Source: Nemertoderma westbladi (Eukaryota; Xenacoelomorpha; Nemertodermatida; Nemertodermatidae). From it: a stretch of 50,932 nucleotides of DNA. Shown here piece by piece: positions 10,500 to 19,943 of the stretch. How positions within the stretch are numbered: the stretch's first letter is position 1; every line of letters begins with the position of its first letter. Below the pieces are notes generated by a model, which did not search any database, was not told the DNA's origin, and saw only the letters and a program-made list of their open reading frames with translations. A program made the position numbers and the translations under genes. The stretch spans positions 1 to 50,932 of the forward strand of contig JAUCBJ010003018.1 in the NCBI GenBank assembly GCA_032718475.1, in the 5' to 3' direction.

Positions 10500-10545
10500 C
10501 TACGTTTATTGTTTTGGTTAGAAAACACTGTAACCTACTCGCTAG
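10500..10545 (-). repeat. dispersed repeat, short copy
   Basis: Contains the shared 17-mer on the minus strand (10504-10520); shorter than the other copies. Confidence 0.5.
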
Positions 10546-11639
10546 GCTACTCATTTCCCTTATATTTTTTAAGATGGCAGAAGTGCGCATATTAACGATA
10601 ACATACAATCAACTATATTATTCTCACACCTACGAAAAAAATTTCGATAACAATAGATATAATTTCTTTATATTTTAGATGATTTATTTAGATTAATTTT
10701 TGACTAGGCGACTAGGCCTATATTCTGATATTTAGAATACCAATCTTTATTTAACAAAAAGTTCATAAGTTTTAGGTTCAGTTTTTTATTAGGCTACCGG
10801 TACCTAATTATGAATTTTCAGCACCGGTAATGTGATTAGTGGATTTTTAAAAGCGGATTTTTCATTGAATTCACACATTACCGGTATCGTAAATCAGTAA
10901 ATGGTACTACATTCAGACATTCATGCAGTGATATGGTACTGACTGAAGGCCTAGGTGGTAGGCAAATCTAAGAACAGAAGAAGCCTAGTAGAATTTCTGT
11001 TCCGACAGAAAGTTTTTAGACAGTTTTAATTAGGCCTACTGTCTGACTGTAGGGACTATGGACTAGAGGCCGCCCCTCCCCTCCACTCACTACAGCACTA
11101 GCTCTGTAGCTAGGCCTACCAACTACTGCCTATAGCAGTATAGTAGAAGTAGACCTAGGCTGCTGGTAACTCACGACAATATGAAATGAATTAACCTACA
11201 TTCCTGCATTCGGGAGTGCGACGGAGAAGGCCTACCTGTCGCTGTTAATTGTAGATCTAATGTAAGCATGATATAGGCCTAGTGCAGTAATGCAGTGCAG
11301 CTGCAGACAGCCAGGGCCAAATTATATATACAGTATTTGCCTAAATGCAGAAATGTGTACAGATGTACCACCTACTGACATACACCTAACAGTCATGGGT
11401 TATCAGCTGTAAATACATAGGCCTACCGGTAATTATTACTGTACTTTTAAGCAGCAAAGCAGGGACTACCAAAAAAAAGTGAACGGTGAAAGAGTGCAAC
11501 ACGTAACACATGAGTCAACCCGAAGGTTTCTCTCTCTTGGCTGTTACCTATAAAGCAGGGGGCGCGTCTCACTCACTCCCAAGGGTGAATACTCCGTAAA
11601 TATCCAACCATTTTTCTTGACTCCCCTAGCAGATGCCAG

Positions 11640-11755
11640 CCCCCCCCCCCCTCATATTGCTGGGTTGATGAACCATAGTTACAAAATTGTAACTCACTCG
11701 GCAAGGGATCGAACCCTGTATCTCCCAGCTACTGTAAGTAGATGCAAGCATGTTC
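11640..11755 (-). repeat. possible tRNA-derived SINE relic
   Basis: On the minus strand the sequence GGGTTCGATCCC fits a pol III B box, in a context resembling a tRNA T-arm. No good A box is visible at the expected distance, so this is only a weak call. Confidence 0.3.
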
Positions 11756-12869
11756 TGTAAAGTGTAAACTTTCGGTAAATTTTGTTAAGTGTTTGTAAAG
11801 ATTATTCTGTTTAGATAGGCTCGCCACAGTTAACCTACTCAGCTCATCAGCAAAACTTACTATAGAAAAATATTTAAAATTTTAGTTGATTGATTAAAAT
11901 GAAAGAAACAATGGATCACAATCACAGTTGGGACCACAGTACCACATGTAGAGCCAATATAAAGTCAACCTACCCATCCACAGCCTTAAAAGAAATTAAC
12001 TTTGTCCATCAAAGCCAATAAACAAAGCGGATACGTACTGTATAGGCGATCTGCTACCTCTTGAAGCTCAATGCTGCAACATTTATTATAGCTAAATTTA
12101 CATCGCTGATACATCCATACTGTACATCATGATGTAACACAGCTGAAGCTATGTACCCATTATCACCACACATTAATTAATAACACAGAACATAATCCAA
12201 TGGGATGACTCACAAAAAAGAAAGACGTAGTCATGCTAAAACATTGCATTAGATTTGTAACGGTACTGGGAATGTATTTTTCCATTTGCTGTAAAACAGT
12301 AATTAATGACTTTGTTAATTATAGTCTAAAACTGTATACCAAGTACAAACCAGGCACAATAAAGTGTAGGCCTATATGACTAAATGTATCTGACAATTAA
12401 GAATTATTACAAAAAACAACTAGAGAATAAATGTCTGAGGATAACAGATGAGAATAATTAATGCTTCAACTGCTGGTTTCGAGTTATGTATATTTACCAT
12501 AAAGCTGACAGTTGATACTGAAAATGTAATACAGGCTGTGTGATGTGCTACATGGAGGTGTGGTTCGATGCCCTGAGAAGAAATTAATTAAACATTCAAT
12601 TAATGTTTTAATTAGTTGTTTGTATCTACGTTGGAAGGGTAGCTATAGACTTCGCGTACAGTACCAAGGCCTAGAGAGGTAGAGATATGTAGACTTCGAT
12701 TATTATAATGTAAAAAAGTAGATAAAAGTGAATAATCATGCTTTTATCTTTAGAAGGGGGAATGACAGTAACAAAATAGAGCATGCAAGACATTATTTGG
12801 TGCTTGCGATTACTATCATGCATACTAGAGATGCATACTAGTACTGGAAGAGGAATTCATTCTATTTAC

Positions 12870-12944
12870 CATAAATAACATTGGCGTAAATGCGACAATT
12901 ATTCGTGGTATTTTGAAGTAACTTGGCATAAAGGGTTCCACAAG
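12870..12944 (-). CDS. ANO: anoctamin exon 7 of those visible (start of TM3)
   Basis: 75 nt, 25 codons: LVEPFMPSYFKIPRI followed by a hydrophobic run ending MLFM. It fits the family's EPYMPxYxxIPR segment directly after the NPIT motif of the previous exon, in phase 0. The acceptor TTTGTTACAG|CTTGTG is the last of nine near-identical acceptors in the 65-bp array to its right. Donor TTTATG|GTAAAT. Too short to stand out as an ORF; found from phase and family order. I could not find the following exon. Confidence 0.82.
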
Positions 12945-13473
12945 CTGTAACAAATGATATTATAAGACAGTAGATATGTTCCTATACTTAAAGGAAAAGG
13001 TCCCATGAGCTGTAACAAATGATATTATAAGACAGTAGATATGTTCCTATACTTAAAGGAAAAGGTCCCATCAGCTGTAACAAATGATATTATAAGACAG
13101 TAGATATGTTCCTATACTTAAAGGAAAAGGTCCCATCAGCTGTAACAAATGATATTATAAGACAGTAGATACGTTCCTATACTTAAAGGAAAAGGTCCCA
13201 TCAGCTGTAACAAATGATATTATAAGACAGTAGATATGTTCCTATACTTAAAGGAAAAGGTCCCATCAGCTGTAACAAATGATATTATAAGACAGTAGAT
13301 ACGTTCCTATACTTAAAGGAAAAGGTCCCATCAGCTGTAACAAATGATATTATAAGACAGTAGATATGTTCCTATACTTAAAGGAAAAGGTCCCATCAGC
13401 TGTAACAAATGATATTATAAGACTGTAGATATGTTCCTATACTTAAAGGAAAAGGTCCCATCAGCTGTAACAA
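12944..13473 (-). repeat. 65-bp minisatellite built on the exon 7 acceptor
   Basis: About eight 65-bp units. The core GCTGTAAC (plus strand) recurs at 12944, 13009, 13074, 13139, 13204, 13269, 13334, 13399 and 13464. On the gene's strand every unit contains ATATCATTTGTTACAG followed by about 15 nt similar to the exon 7 start (unit CTGATGGGACCTTTT versus exon CTTGTGGAACCCTTT). Nine potential 3' splice sites are therefore lined up, with the authentic one at the exon-proximal edge. Units differ by only a few substitutions. Confidence 0.93.
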
Positions 13474-13719
13474 AAATTATTAAATGTGTCTTCAAATCGT
13501 CTGCAATGATAGAAAAATACCGGTTATTAAATTATATAAAGTATATAGTAGTTATTTTCGAAGTGACTGAGTGGAACATAATTATTGAAAAATATAATAC
13601 AAAGAAATATTAATTTGTAAACCACCTGACACACATAAGGTTGATGTTGATAGAGATTTAAAAGTTTATGTATAAAGTATATATATATATTTCAATTGTA
13701 TGTATTCTCAAAGAATATA

Positions 13720-15595
13720 CAGGGTGTTCCACAAAATTTGACACGTTTTTGTTTTTTAATAACTTTGCGCGATCTCAACCTAATTTCCTAGTTTTGGTGG
13801 CAATTTGAAGCCAAAAGATAAACTTAAACTTTGGTTTGGGTATGGAATATTTTAGTTGCCATGGTAACATACATTATTCACACTAACACTTATTCTGAAA
13901 AATAGTATGAAATGTTCTCAGATAATTTATGAGGGAGATGTTGAATATAAGACAAATTTTAAATATTGATCTAAATTAAGTATTAGTGAAGTCATAGTAA
14001 CAATCTAAATTTATTTATTCTAGACAACATCATCACTATCTGTAGCTTTAAGTGTGTTTTAATTGTGCATTTGTTACATATTGGTACATGTGTTGCATAT
14101 TGGTTGTCTACTGTTATTGATGTCTTCATGGTTAGGCCTACAGTCACTACATAATTACAGCATATAAACTTTTTTGGTTACATTTAGATGTCAATTTAAT
14201 AACTAATATGTTTTCTGGAGATCAGAAAGTTTTCATCATAAGTAAGTTTTTTGAGCTGAAATCTGCAAAACTTGTATCACTACAGTATTCCCATAAATAT
14301 CCTGGAGAAAGGCGACCTGACCTACAAGGAAAGACATATCTAGGATTGTCATTAAATTTCGAAACGAAAAAACGCTTTTGCGTAAGAAAGGTTCCGGTAG
14401 ATGCCCCTTAGTGAAAATGTTGTTAATAATATTGGCCAATATTTAACCGCACACCCAGAAACCTCATTACGTAGAGCATCATTGGCTCTAAATGTTAGTC
14501 TTGGATGTTTGCATAGGACTGCAAAGAATCTCCACTTTAGAGCTTACAAACTCCAAGTCGTTCATGGACTACAATCCTCAGATTATTCAACACGAGTAGA
14601 AGCCGCTTCTAAAATAGCAGAGTACCTCCATGATAAGGACCTGAAGTAACGTGTTCTTCAGCGACGAGGCAACTTTTCATATCAACGGCCAAGTAAACAG
14701 ATGGAATTGTAGGATTTGGGGAAAGGAGAATCCTCATAAAATTGTAGAAAAGTTTAGGGATACCCCAAAGGTTACAGTGTGGGCTGCGATGTCCGAAACC
14801 AAACTAATTGGCACCTATTTCTTCCCCCATTCTACTGTAAACAGGTTCTCTTACCTAGACTTGCTAAAGGACTACTTTGTTCCCCAGTTATCAAATCTCT
14901 CCACGGCAATCTTCCAACAAGACGGTGCACCACCCCACTGCTGCACTGGGGCTTATTGGTAAGAGAGTTTCTCAATGAAAACTTTCAGGGACGATGGATC
15001 GGTCGAGATGCTCCTGTAAAGTGGCCGCCACGATCACCAGACATGACTCCCTTGGATTTTAGTCTATGGGAGCATGTGAAGAATCTAGTGTACGCCCAGA
15101 ATCTTCAAAATGTTGAGGAACTGAAGACGGCAATTCGGGATGCCTTTAGTTCATTGTCCCAGGATTACTTCGCTAATTGCTTCAAGGAGATGCGCAGAAG
15201 ACTGGATCACGTCCAGCATATTGGAGGGGGACATATTGAAGTGTATTAGTAGTAAATTATTATAATTAATTAAATTAAATTAGTATAAAGTAGTAGTAAA
15301 CTCATTGTAAACTTACCCAATATTAAACTATTTTAGCCCACTACCTATATGTTTCATTATTTCACTAATATGTGCAGTTTTATACCTTTATATTGATAGT
15401 AAAATTAAGTGGATAATCAAACTCTTGTTTTATATAGCAACATTAAGTTTCCATAGCAACTAAAACATGCCATACCCAAACCAAAGTTTAAGTTTATCTT
15501 TCGGCTTCCGATTGCCACCAAAACTAGGAAATTAGGTTGAGATCGCGCAAAGTTATTAAAAAACAAAACCGTGTCAAATTTTGTGGAACACCCTG
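13720..15595 (+). mobile_element. IS630/Tc1/mariner-superfamily element with about 150-bp TIRs
   Basis: A 1876-bp element bounded by CAGGGTGTTCCACAAAATTT and its inverse, with TA target duplications at 13718-13719 and 15596-15597. The terminal inverted repeats are long: 13720-13868 matches 15448-15595 inverted with scattered mismatches. It is inserted in anoctamin intron 6 in antisense orientation to the gene. The internal transposase is frame-broken, so the copy is non-autonomous now. Confidence 0.93.
14208..15249 (+). pseudogene. mariner-like DDE transposase, frameshifted
   Basis: Three frames together cover a transposase. 14208-14411 holds an N-terminal helix-turn-helix of the DUF4817 type (FSGDQKVFIISKFFELKSA). 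14401-14649 follows with the second DNA-binding part. Then comes the DDE catalytic domain with FSDEATFHINGQ (first Asp), FQQDGAPPH (second Asp) and RSPDMTPLDF (third Asp). Breaks occur near 14405, 14649 (TAA) and 14945-14962. All three acidic residues remain visible, but no single frame joins them. DUF4817-bearing mariner relatives are common in insects and other invertebrates. Confidence 0.88.
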
Positions 15596-15964
15596 TATTT
15601 AATAACTGTAAATATTACAGTATTATTGGAGAATTATCACATTTCTAAAACATGTTTAGTTGTTGTGCTAAATAAATAATTAGCTGAAGAATAAATCCAA
15701 TAGACCTACACTTTTCACAATACACTAATTTATCCCAGAGGAATTCCTTCACAAATAAGTACAACAAATAAGTTAACATTTGCAAATGTCACAATTTTAG
15801 TACACACTACACACTTGAGGTTGCAAAGTACTTTACAGCGTTCCGATACTCGCCGCTTTACTTTACTCACTCACATCACACGTTGTTGTACCACCTCGAT
15901 GACTGTTTCAGTCACATAATTTTTAACTTTTCCGTAAATAAAATAACTATGGATCACTCGTTAC
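15596..15964. other. intron 6 sequence between the mariner element and exon 6
   Basis: AT-rich intron with no gene. Sequence near 15828-15900 (ACTTTACAGCGTTCCGATAC and following) loosely resembles one arm of the foldback element at 17387-17481. Confidence 0.5.
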
Positions 15965-16110
15965 CTGGGTAATCGGGTTAACCCTCGACTGCTTGGCTTT
16001 GGCCTCGAACTCGGGCCTTATCTGCTCCTCTTCCTCCTCGAAACCAAATAAATCCCAGTCGTAATCGATCTCGTTTTGGAGCCGCTTCCAAAACTCGAGA
16101 AACGTTGTAG
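15965..16110 (-). CDS. ANO: anoctamin exon 6 of those visible (acidic intracellular loop)
   Basis: 146 nt encoding [20 protein letters not shown], then [18 protein letters not shown] and NPITQ. The FLEFWKRxQ...YxWD...EEEE...RPEFEA string is characteristic of the first intracellular loop of ANO3-6-type proteins. Acceptor GTTTATTTAG|CT and donor CCCAG|GTAACG, phase 0 at the exit. Confidence 0.95.
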
Positions 16111-16230
16111 CTAAATAAACCAATAATTATAGAACAACATAATGTAAATTTATTCATAAATAACAAACATTTATAACATGGCCGGCCACATTGGCCTACT
16201 TTATTTGCCGCCCATGAAAAATAATGAAAC

Positions 16231-16531
16231 GAAAACTACCCAGTCATTTATCAATCGATTCGTTTGAAATTTTCAGTGAATGGTTTTGACATATTGGCCA
16301 ATAAAACTTGTAGACAGAAATTTCAAATTTTAATCAGAAGACTAATGTTAACTAAAAAATATAAAGTGTGTTTTATTTTTGGCCGATATTTTGTCATATA
16401 ATCGGCTCAAAACATAACTTAACACTCAAAATTTCAAAATTCTGTCTACAAGTTTTATTGGTTAATATGCCAAGCTATTCACTTAAAATTCAAACGAATT
16501 GATTAAAAAATGATGGAGTAGATAGGTTTTG
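16231..16531. mobile_element. foldback/MITE element, about 300 bp
   Basis: Two arms of about 100 bp (16231-16335 and 16430-16531) are inverted copies. Shared stretches include CAATAAAACTTGTAGACAGA and TTCGTTTGAA. There is no coding capacity. Lies in anoctamin intron 5. Confidence 0.8.
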
Positions 16532-16691
16532 AGTAAAGTAAAAAATGATAAATAACTTTCTGAGTAAAATACGTTAAAGTTTGAACCTTCCCGCGTAAAT
16601 TGGTCAGTCTCTATGTGACAGCCAAATTAATTAATTTAAATAGTCTTATATTAATGATTTTAAGGAAACAGACAGCTGGAATTCTCAATAC

Positions 16692-17080
16692 GGGGGTTTT
16701 AGTATTAGCTGATTTCAATTCTGATGCCAGTTTTCAAGTTTGGCCAAATCTAGTCTGTTTGTCTAGCTGTATGTCGTATTGTCTGTCTATCTGTTGGTTT
16801 GTCCGTCAAAATATAATAAAACACTCGAAATATCTAAAAGTTTCGCTTTGGGGGTTTTCCTGGTCGGTGATTTCATTTCCGATGTCAGTTTTAATTTTTG
16901 ACTGAATTTTTTCTGTCTATTTATTAGTCTGGCTGTCTGCCTTTCTGTCTGTTCGAATGTCGGTTAACATAAAAAAAAACACACATTGTAGCTAACATTT
17001 TCATTATGGGGGTTTTCGGGGTCGCTGATTTCATTTCCGATGTCAGTTTTGATGTTCGGCAAAATCTAGTCTGTTTGTTT
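16692..17080. repeat. three diverged 158-bp tandem units
   Basis: The landmark GGGGGTTTT followed by GATTTCATTTCCGATGTCAG (or a variant) and CAAATCTAGTCTGTTTG recurs at 16692, 16850 and 17008, exactly 158 bp apart. The units have diverged considerably. Lies in anoctamin intron 5. Confidence 0.8.
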
Positions 17081-17278
17081 GTCGAGAAACACATTTTTTC
17101 GCGACAATAATGTTAATTTTATTTTTATGGAAACATGCCATTGTAAAATTACCATAAGCTCCAAAACTAAACACGTTAAGAAGTCATAACTTACATATTC
17201 GGATTCGCCATTAAATTCTGCACACAAATCGACAAAAATTAAGGTTTTTGATTTTTTATCGTAAAAAAGGTAAAGTAA

Positions 17279-17302
17279 CCCCCCCCCCCCCCCCCCCCCC
17301 CC
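17279..17302. repeat. poly-C tract
   Basis: Uninterrupted run of 24 C in anoctamin intron 5. Confidence 0.95.
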
Positions 17303-17386
17303 TTATAGTCCTAATTATGAACAAAGGCGAATCTATTTGTATTTATGCGTGAGGATAACTATTTACATACATGTGTGTAAAGTAGC

Positions 17387-17481
17387 ACTTTACAGTGTGA
17401 TGATCCGAGTGGCTTTGTTACACGAACGAACGTTAGTGAGAGAGTGAAAATAAAGCCACGACGATCAGAACACTGTAAAGT
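17387..17481. repeat. inverted repeat (hairpin) with 33-bp arms
   Basis: The left arm begins ACTTTACAGTGTGATGATC and ends GTGGCTTTGTT. The right arm is its imperfect reverse complement, ending CACTGTAAAGT. The loop is about 29 nt. Probably a small foldback element; similar arm fragments occur near 5880, 6035 and 15830. Confidence 0.65.
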
Positions 17482-17731
17482 ATCAAGCAAAGCAAAAAAA
17501 GCAAGCAAACAGTCGGCCGAAGCCGGAGGCGACCCGAAGGCTCCTCTTTCATTAGCTTCTACCCGAGGGTAGGGGTGGGCGCTACTCCTATCCCAAGATT
17601 TGCTCCCAGTTATTTAACTGGTACTCATTTCATCGACCACAGTGGATGAAAGGCTGAGTGGACCCTGGCGGGGCTGAACCTACAACCAATAGATTGCAGG
17701 CCCGGCGCTCAACCAACTGAGCTACCCCGCC
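17482..17731 (-). mobile_element. tRNA-derived SINE
   Basis: On the minus strand the element starts GGCGGGGTAGCTCAGTTGGT (A box) and has GGTTCAGCCCC (B box) at 17670-17680, the spacing of a tRNA head. An unrelated body of about 150 bp follows, then a simple A/G/C-rich tail. The T-arm and anticodon arm no longer pair properly, so it is not a working tRNA gene. Lies in anoctamin intron 5, same strand as the gene. Confidence 0.75.
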
Positions 17732-18024
17732 TTGTATACTTTGTATCAAGTATGTATGTAGTTTTATTCCAAAATTTCAACATTACGAAATGTTTGTACA
17801 TATACATTATAAGTGATAGAAACTAGACAAATTATATTAGTTGCTGTATAAATAAATGTAAAAATGACATAAATTATGTTATAAATAAGTTAGCTTATAT
17901 TTATGGTGGCGTTTGGAGCCATGTTATAATAATATAGCTAGGCCCTACTGGTTATTAATAGCTATACCCCACCTACCGGTAGGTAATGCAGTAGGCCTAT
18001 CTGGCTGTCAGGCAAATTTCCACC

Positions 18025-18115
18025 TATTGTTTATGTGGTATCCAATGACGGCGTTAAGTAATGTCCCCTTAGTGGACATTACTTAACACCGTCATGGGTT
18101 ACCACGTAAACAATA
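18025..18115. repeat. near-perfect inverted repeat, 42-bp arms, 7-nt loop
   Basis: Arms 18025-18066 and 18074-18115 pair over 42 bp with about four mismatches (ends GTTAAGTAATGTCC / GGACATTACTTAAC). It would form a strong hairpin in DNA or intronic RNA. A partial relative (ACGGCGTTGAGTAATGTTA) occurs near 18210. Confidence 0.85.
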
Positions 18116-18329
18116 ATACCAAATACAATACTAAATGTACAGGCCAATACAATACAGTAATGTCCTCTAAAGTTGTAAAGTCCTAAATAACAACTCTCTG
18201 TTAATACTAACGGCGTTGAGTAATGTTACAATTTTGGAATAAACATATTCAAATATTTACACATTCTAGAACAACCTTGTAACATGAACGCATTACCATG
18301 TTAATTATTAATACTCTCATTTCGTATCA

Positions 18330-18391
18330 AATTAGCATAGTGGATAACGCGTCGGGTTATGAATGTAAAGGCCGCTGGTTCGATTCTGACC
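18330..18391 (+). repeat. tRNA-like SINE head fragment
   Basis: TAGCATAGTGGATAACGCGT fits an A box and GGTTCGATTCT (18377-18387) fits a B box, in the style of an Arg-tRNA-derived head. Arms do not form a complete cloverleaf. Confidence 0.5.
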
Positions 18392-18609
18392 TATTACAAT
18401 TTTGTAAGTTTTAAGTAGAGGTAATAATAGTGAATTAGTGTGTATTGGAATGACGTCATGTTATTATATTTAGAATGACGCGGTGACTTACATATAGTAG
18501 TAAATATATGGCGTAGGGAAATACTGAGAAATAATGTCGCATATAAAATTGGAATATATGTCGCCATCGCATAAATTCCATACAAATAAATAATAAGTGA
18601 ATTTCTTAC

Positions 18610-18773
18610 CCCAAATAGCCATAAATATAGAGAAGAAGACCGTGCCGGCGTTGTCGAACAGATGCGTCGCTCTGATAGTAGAGCAACTCTCCTTCAGGTG
18701 CCAATACGGACACAGTTGGTCGCACAGCGGACACATAACCTCCTCCCCCACTGCTCCATTGCAGACTTCATCG
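18610..18773 (-). CDS. ANO: anoctamin exon 5 of those visible (extracellular Cys loop and TM2 start)
   Basis: 164 nt. The first base completes a Ser codon; then [43 protein letters not shown] follows. MCPLCDxxCxYW and the HLFDN-TVFF block are strongly diagnostic of TMEM16 proteins; the cysteines lie in the first extracellular loop. Acceptor GTTAAACAG|C, donor TTGGG|GTAAGA, phase 1. Confidence 0.95.
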
Positions 18774-19202
18774 CTGTTTAACGACACAATAATAGCATTT
18801 AATAAACTTACACGTTGTATTAATATAATCCATTAATTTCGAGTATTTGTGACAAATAGAGCCAACCCTAAGTAGTATATACTAAAGGTAGAACAGTTGA
18901 TTGAGTAAATTGATGTCAGTAAATCATTCAAATAAAATATAGATTGCATTTTTTAATACAATTTTCTTATAGTTTTCTATATATTTATTTTTAAGGTTAC
19001 ACCAGACAGGCTGTTATTTGTATTTATTTGCCATTTCATTTAATGCGGTCAATCAAGGGATTGTAGAAGTAAAGTGCAGCCAACATTACATGAAGATGTT
19101 GTATTTAACTGTCACTTCCGATATCGAACTTATCCTGATGCAGTTTACAGATACAAAAAATAGGGATACCAATAAGTTACTGATTCAATAAAATAAATTC
19201 AC
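18774..19202 (-). other. anoctamin intron 4
   Basis: 429-nt intron bounded by GTGAAT and AAACAG. Nothing notable within it. Confidence 0.85.
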
Positions 19203-19337
19203 CTTAATTTGTCGCCAATCATAGTGAAACAGCCGTAGATAAAGGCGATAAAACCAACAATGGCGGCGGGAATGAGGAATTCAGTGTAGAAACCCAACCA
19301 CGCAAAATAAATACCAACCTTCTCGCCAAAATATTTC
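19203..19337 (-). CDS. ANO: anoctamin exon 4 of those visible (first transmembrane region)
   Basis: 135 nt encoding [20 protein letters not shown] followed by [16 protein letters not shown] and TMIGDKL. The [17 protein letters not shown] signature and the following hydrophobic helix are the classic anoctamin TM1. Acceptor ATTTTTAG|G, donor TTAAG|GTGAAT, phase 2 at both ends. No repeat is present at this donor. Confidence 0.95.
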
Positions 19338-19543
19338 CTAAAAATTAATAATATGTTAATTAACTAAACAAGGTAAAATTAAAGCGATTTAAATAATTTT
19401 ACTAATAAATATAACTAGGCATATATAATTTAAATTTCAACAAAATATGATTTTTTGGAAATAATAGCGTAGTAATTCAGGTACATGGACATTTATGGCT
19501 ACTGGTCAGGAACAGAACTGGTACTATAAATGTAACACTAACG

Positions 19544-19583
19544 CAATGAGGTTAACACTAACGCAATGAGGTCTAACGGCTGG
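19544..19583 (-). repeat. 20-bp tandem duplication across the exon 3 donor
   Basis: On the gene's strand ACCTCATTGCGTTAGTGTTA occurs twice in direct tandem. In the first copy the first 10 bases end exon 3 and GTTAGTGTTA starts the intron. The second copy lies wholly in the intron and supplies an identical donor 20 nt downstream. Confidence 0.95.
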
Positions 19584-19684
19584 TACTTGTAATAGCGTCT
19601 CGGTCGGGCCCAGAATTCGTACAACAAATGTCTCTCATTCTTAGCCCCGTCAACCAATACCGAGCCTTCGAAGGAGAAGTCGCC
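19563..19684 (-). CDS. ANO: anoctamin exon 3 of those visible
   Basis: 122 nt: 40 codons plus GC. It encodes GDFSFEGS then KNERHLLYEFWARPRRYYKY, then QPLDLI, matching the family's RHxLYxxWA...QPLDLI segment just before the first transmembrane helix. Acceptor AATATTTAG|GGC. The donor ATTGC|GTTAGT in phase 2 joins to G of the next exon as Ala. The donor region is a 20-bp direct duplication (10 exonic and 10 intronic bases), so a second identical donor lies 20 nt into the intron. Confidence 0.92.
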
Positions 19685-19943
19685 CTAAATATTAAATAAA
19701 TAACTACAGTTTATAAAATAGATAATGGGGAGTGTCTTTAGCAGGAGACCCAATAGATAAACTGACCACATTAATTAACCAATAACATCCATCAATACTG
19801 GCTAATAACACGTTATTGTCGTAGATAATTAATTACCTACATTAAAAAAATCGGGTCGCAAAAAAACTCATCAAAATTGAGTAACTAGAGTGTTCTGATT
19901 TTAATACAAATACAGAAATAAATAATTTGTAATACAGTTTAAT

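Larger units (their letters stand above)
10022..12869. other. gene-free stretch left of the last recognised anoctamin exon
   Basis: I looked here on the minus strand for the next anoctamin exon (the transmembrane segment after the exon at 12870-12944) and did not recognise one. The stretch is AT-rich and unusually dense in AGGCCTA words. It contains one dispersed-repeat copy (10500-10545), a short ACCGGTAATGTG inverted repeat near 10833-10890 and a possible SINE relic near 11640-11750. It may be a long anoctamin intron or intergenic DNA. Confidence 0.5.

Noticed and set aside
13431-13613. 60-residue plus-strand ORF at the end of the 65-bp array
   Set aside because: AT-rich composition, overlaps the repeat, no domain.
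16600-16905. 101-residue plus-strand ORF
   Set aside because: It lies in the diverged 158-bp repeat region of an intron and resembles no family.
17659-17731. A functional tRNA gene
   Set aside because: A and B boxes are present, but the arms do not pair into a cloverleaf and a SINE body follows.
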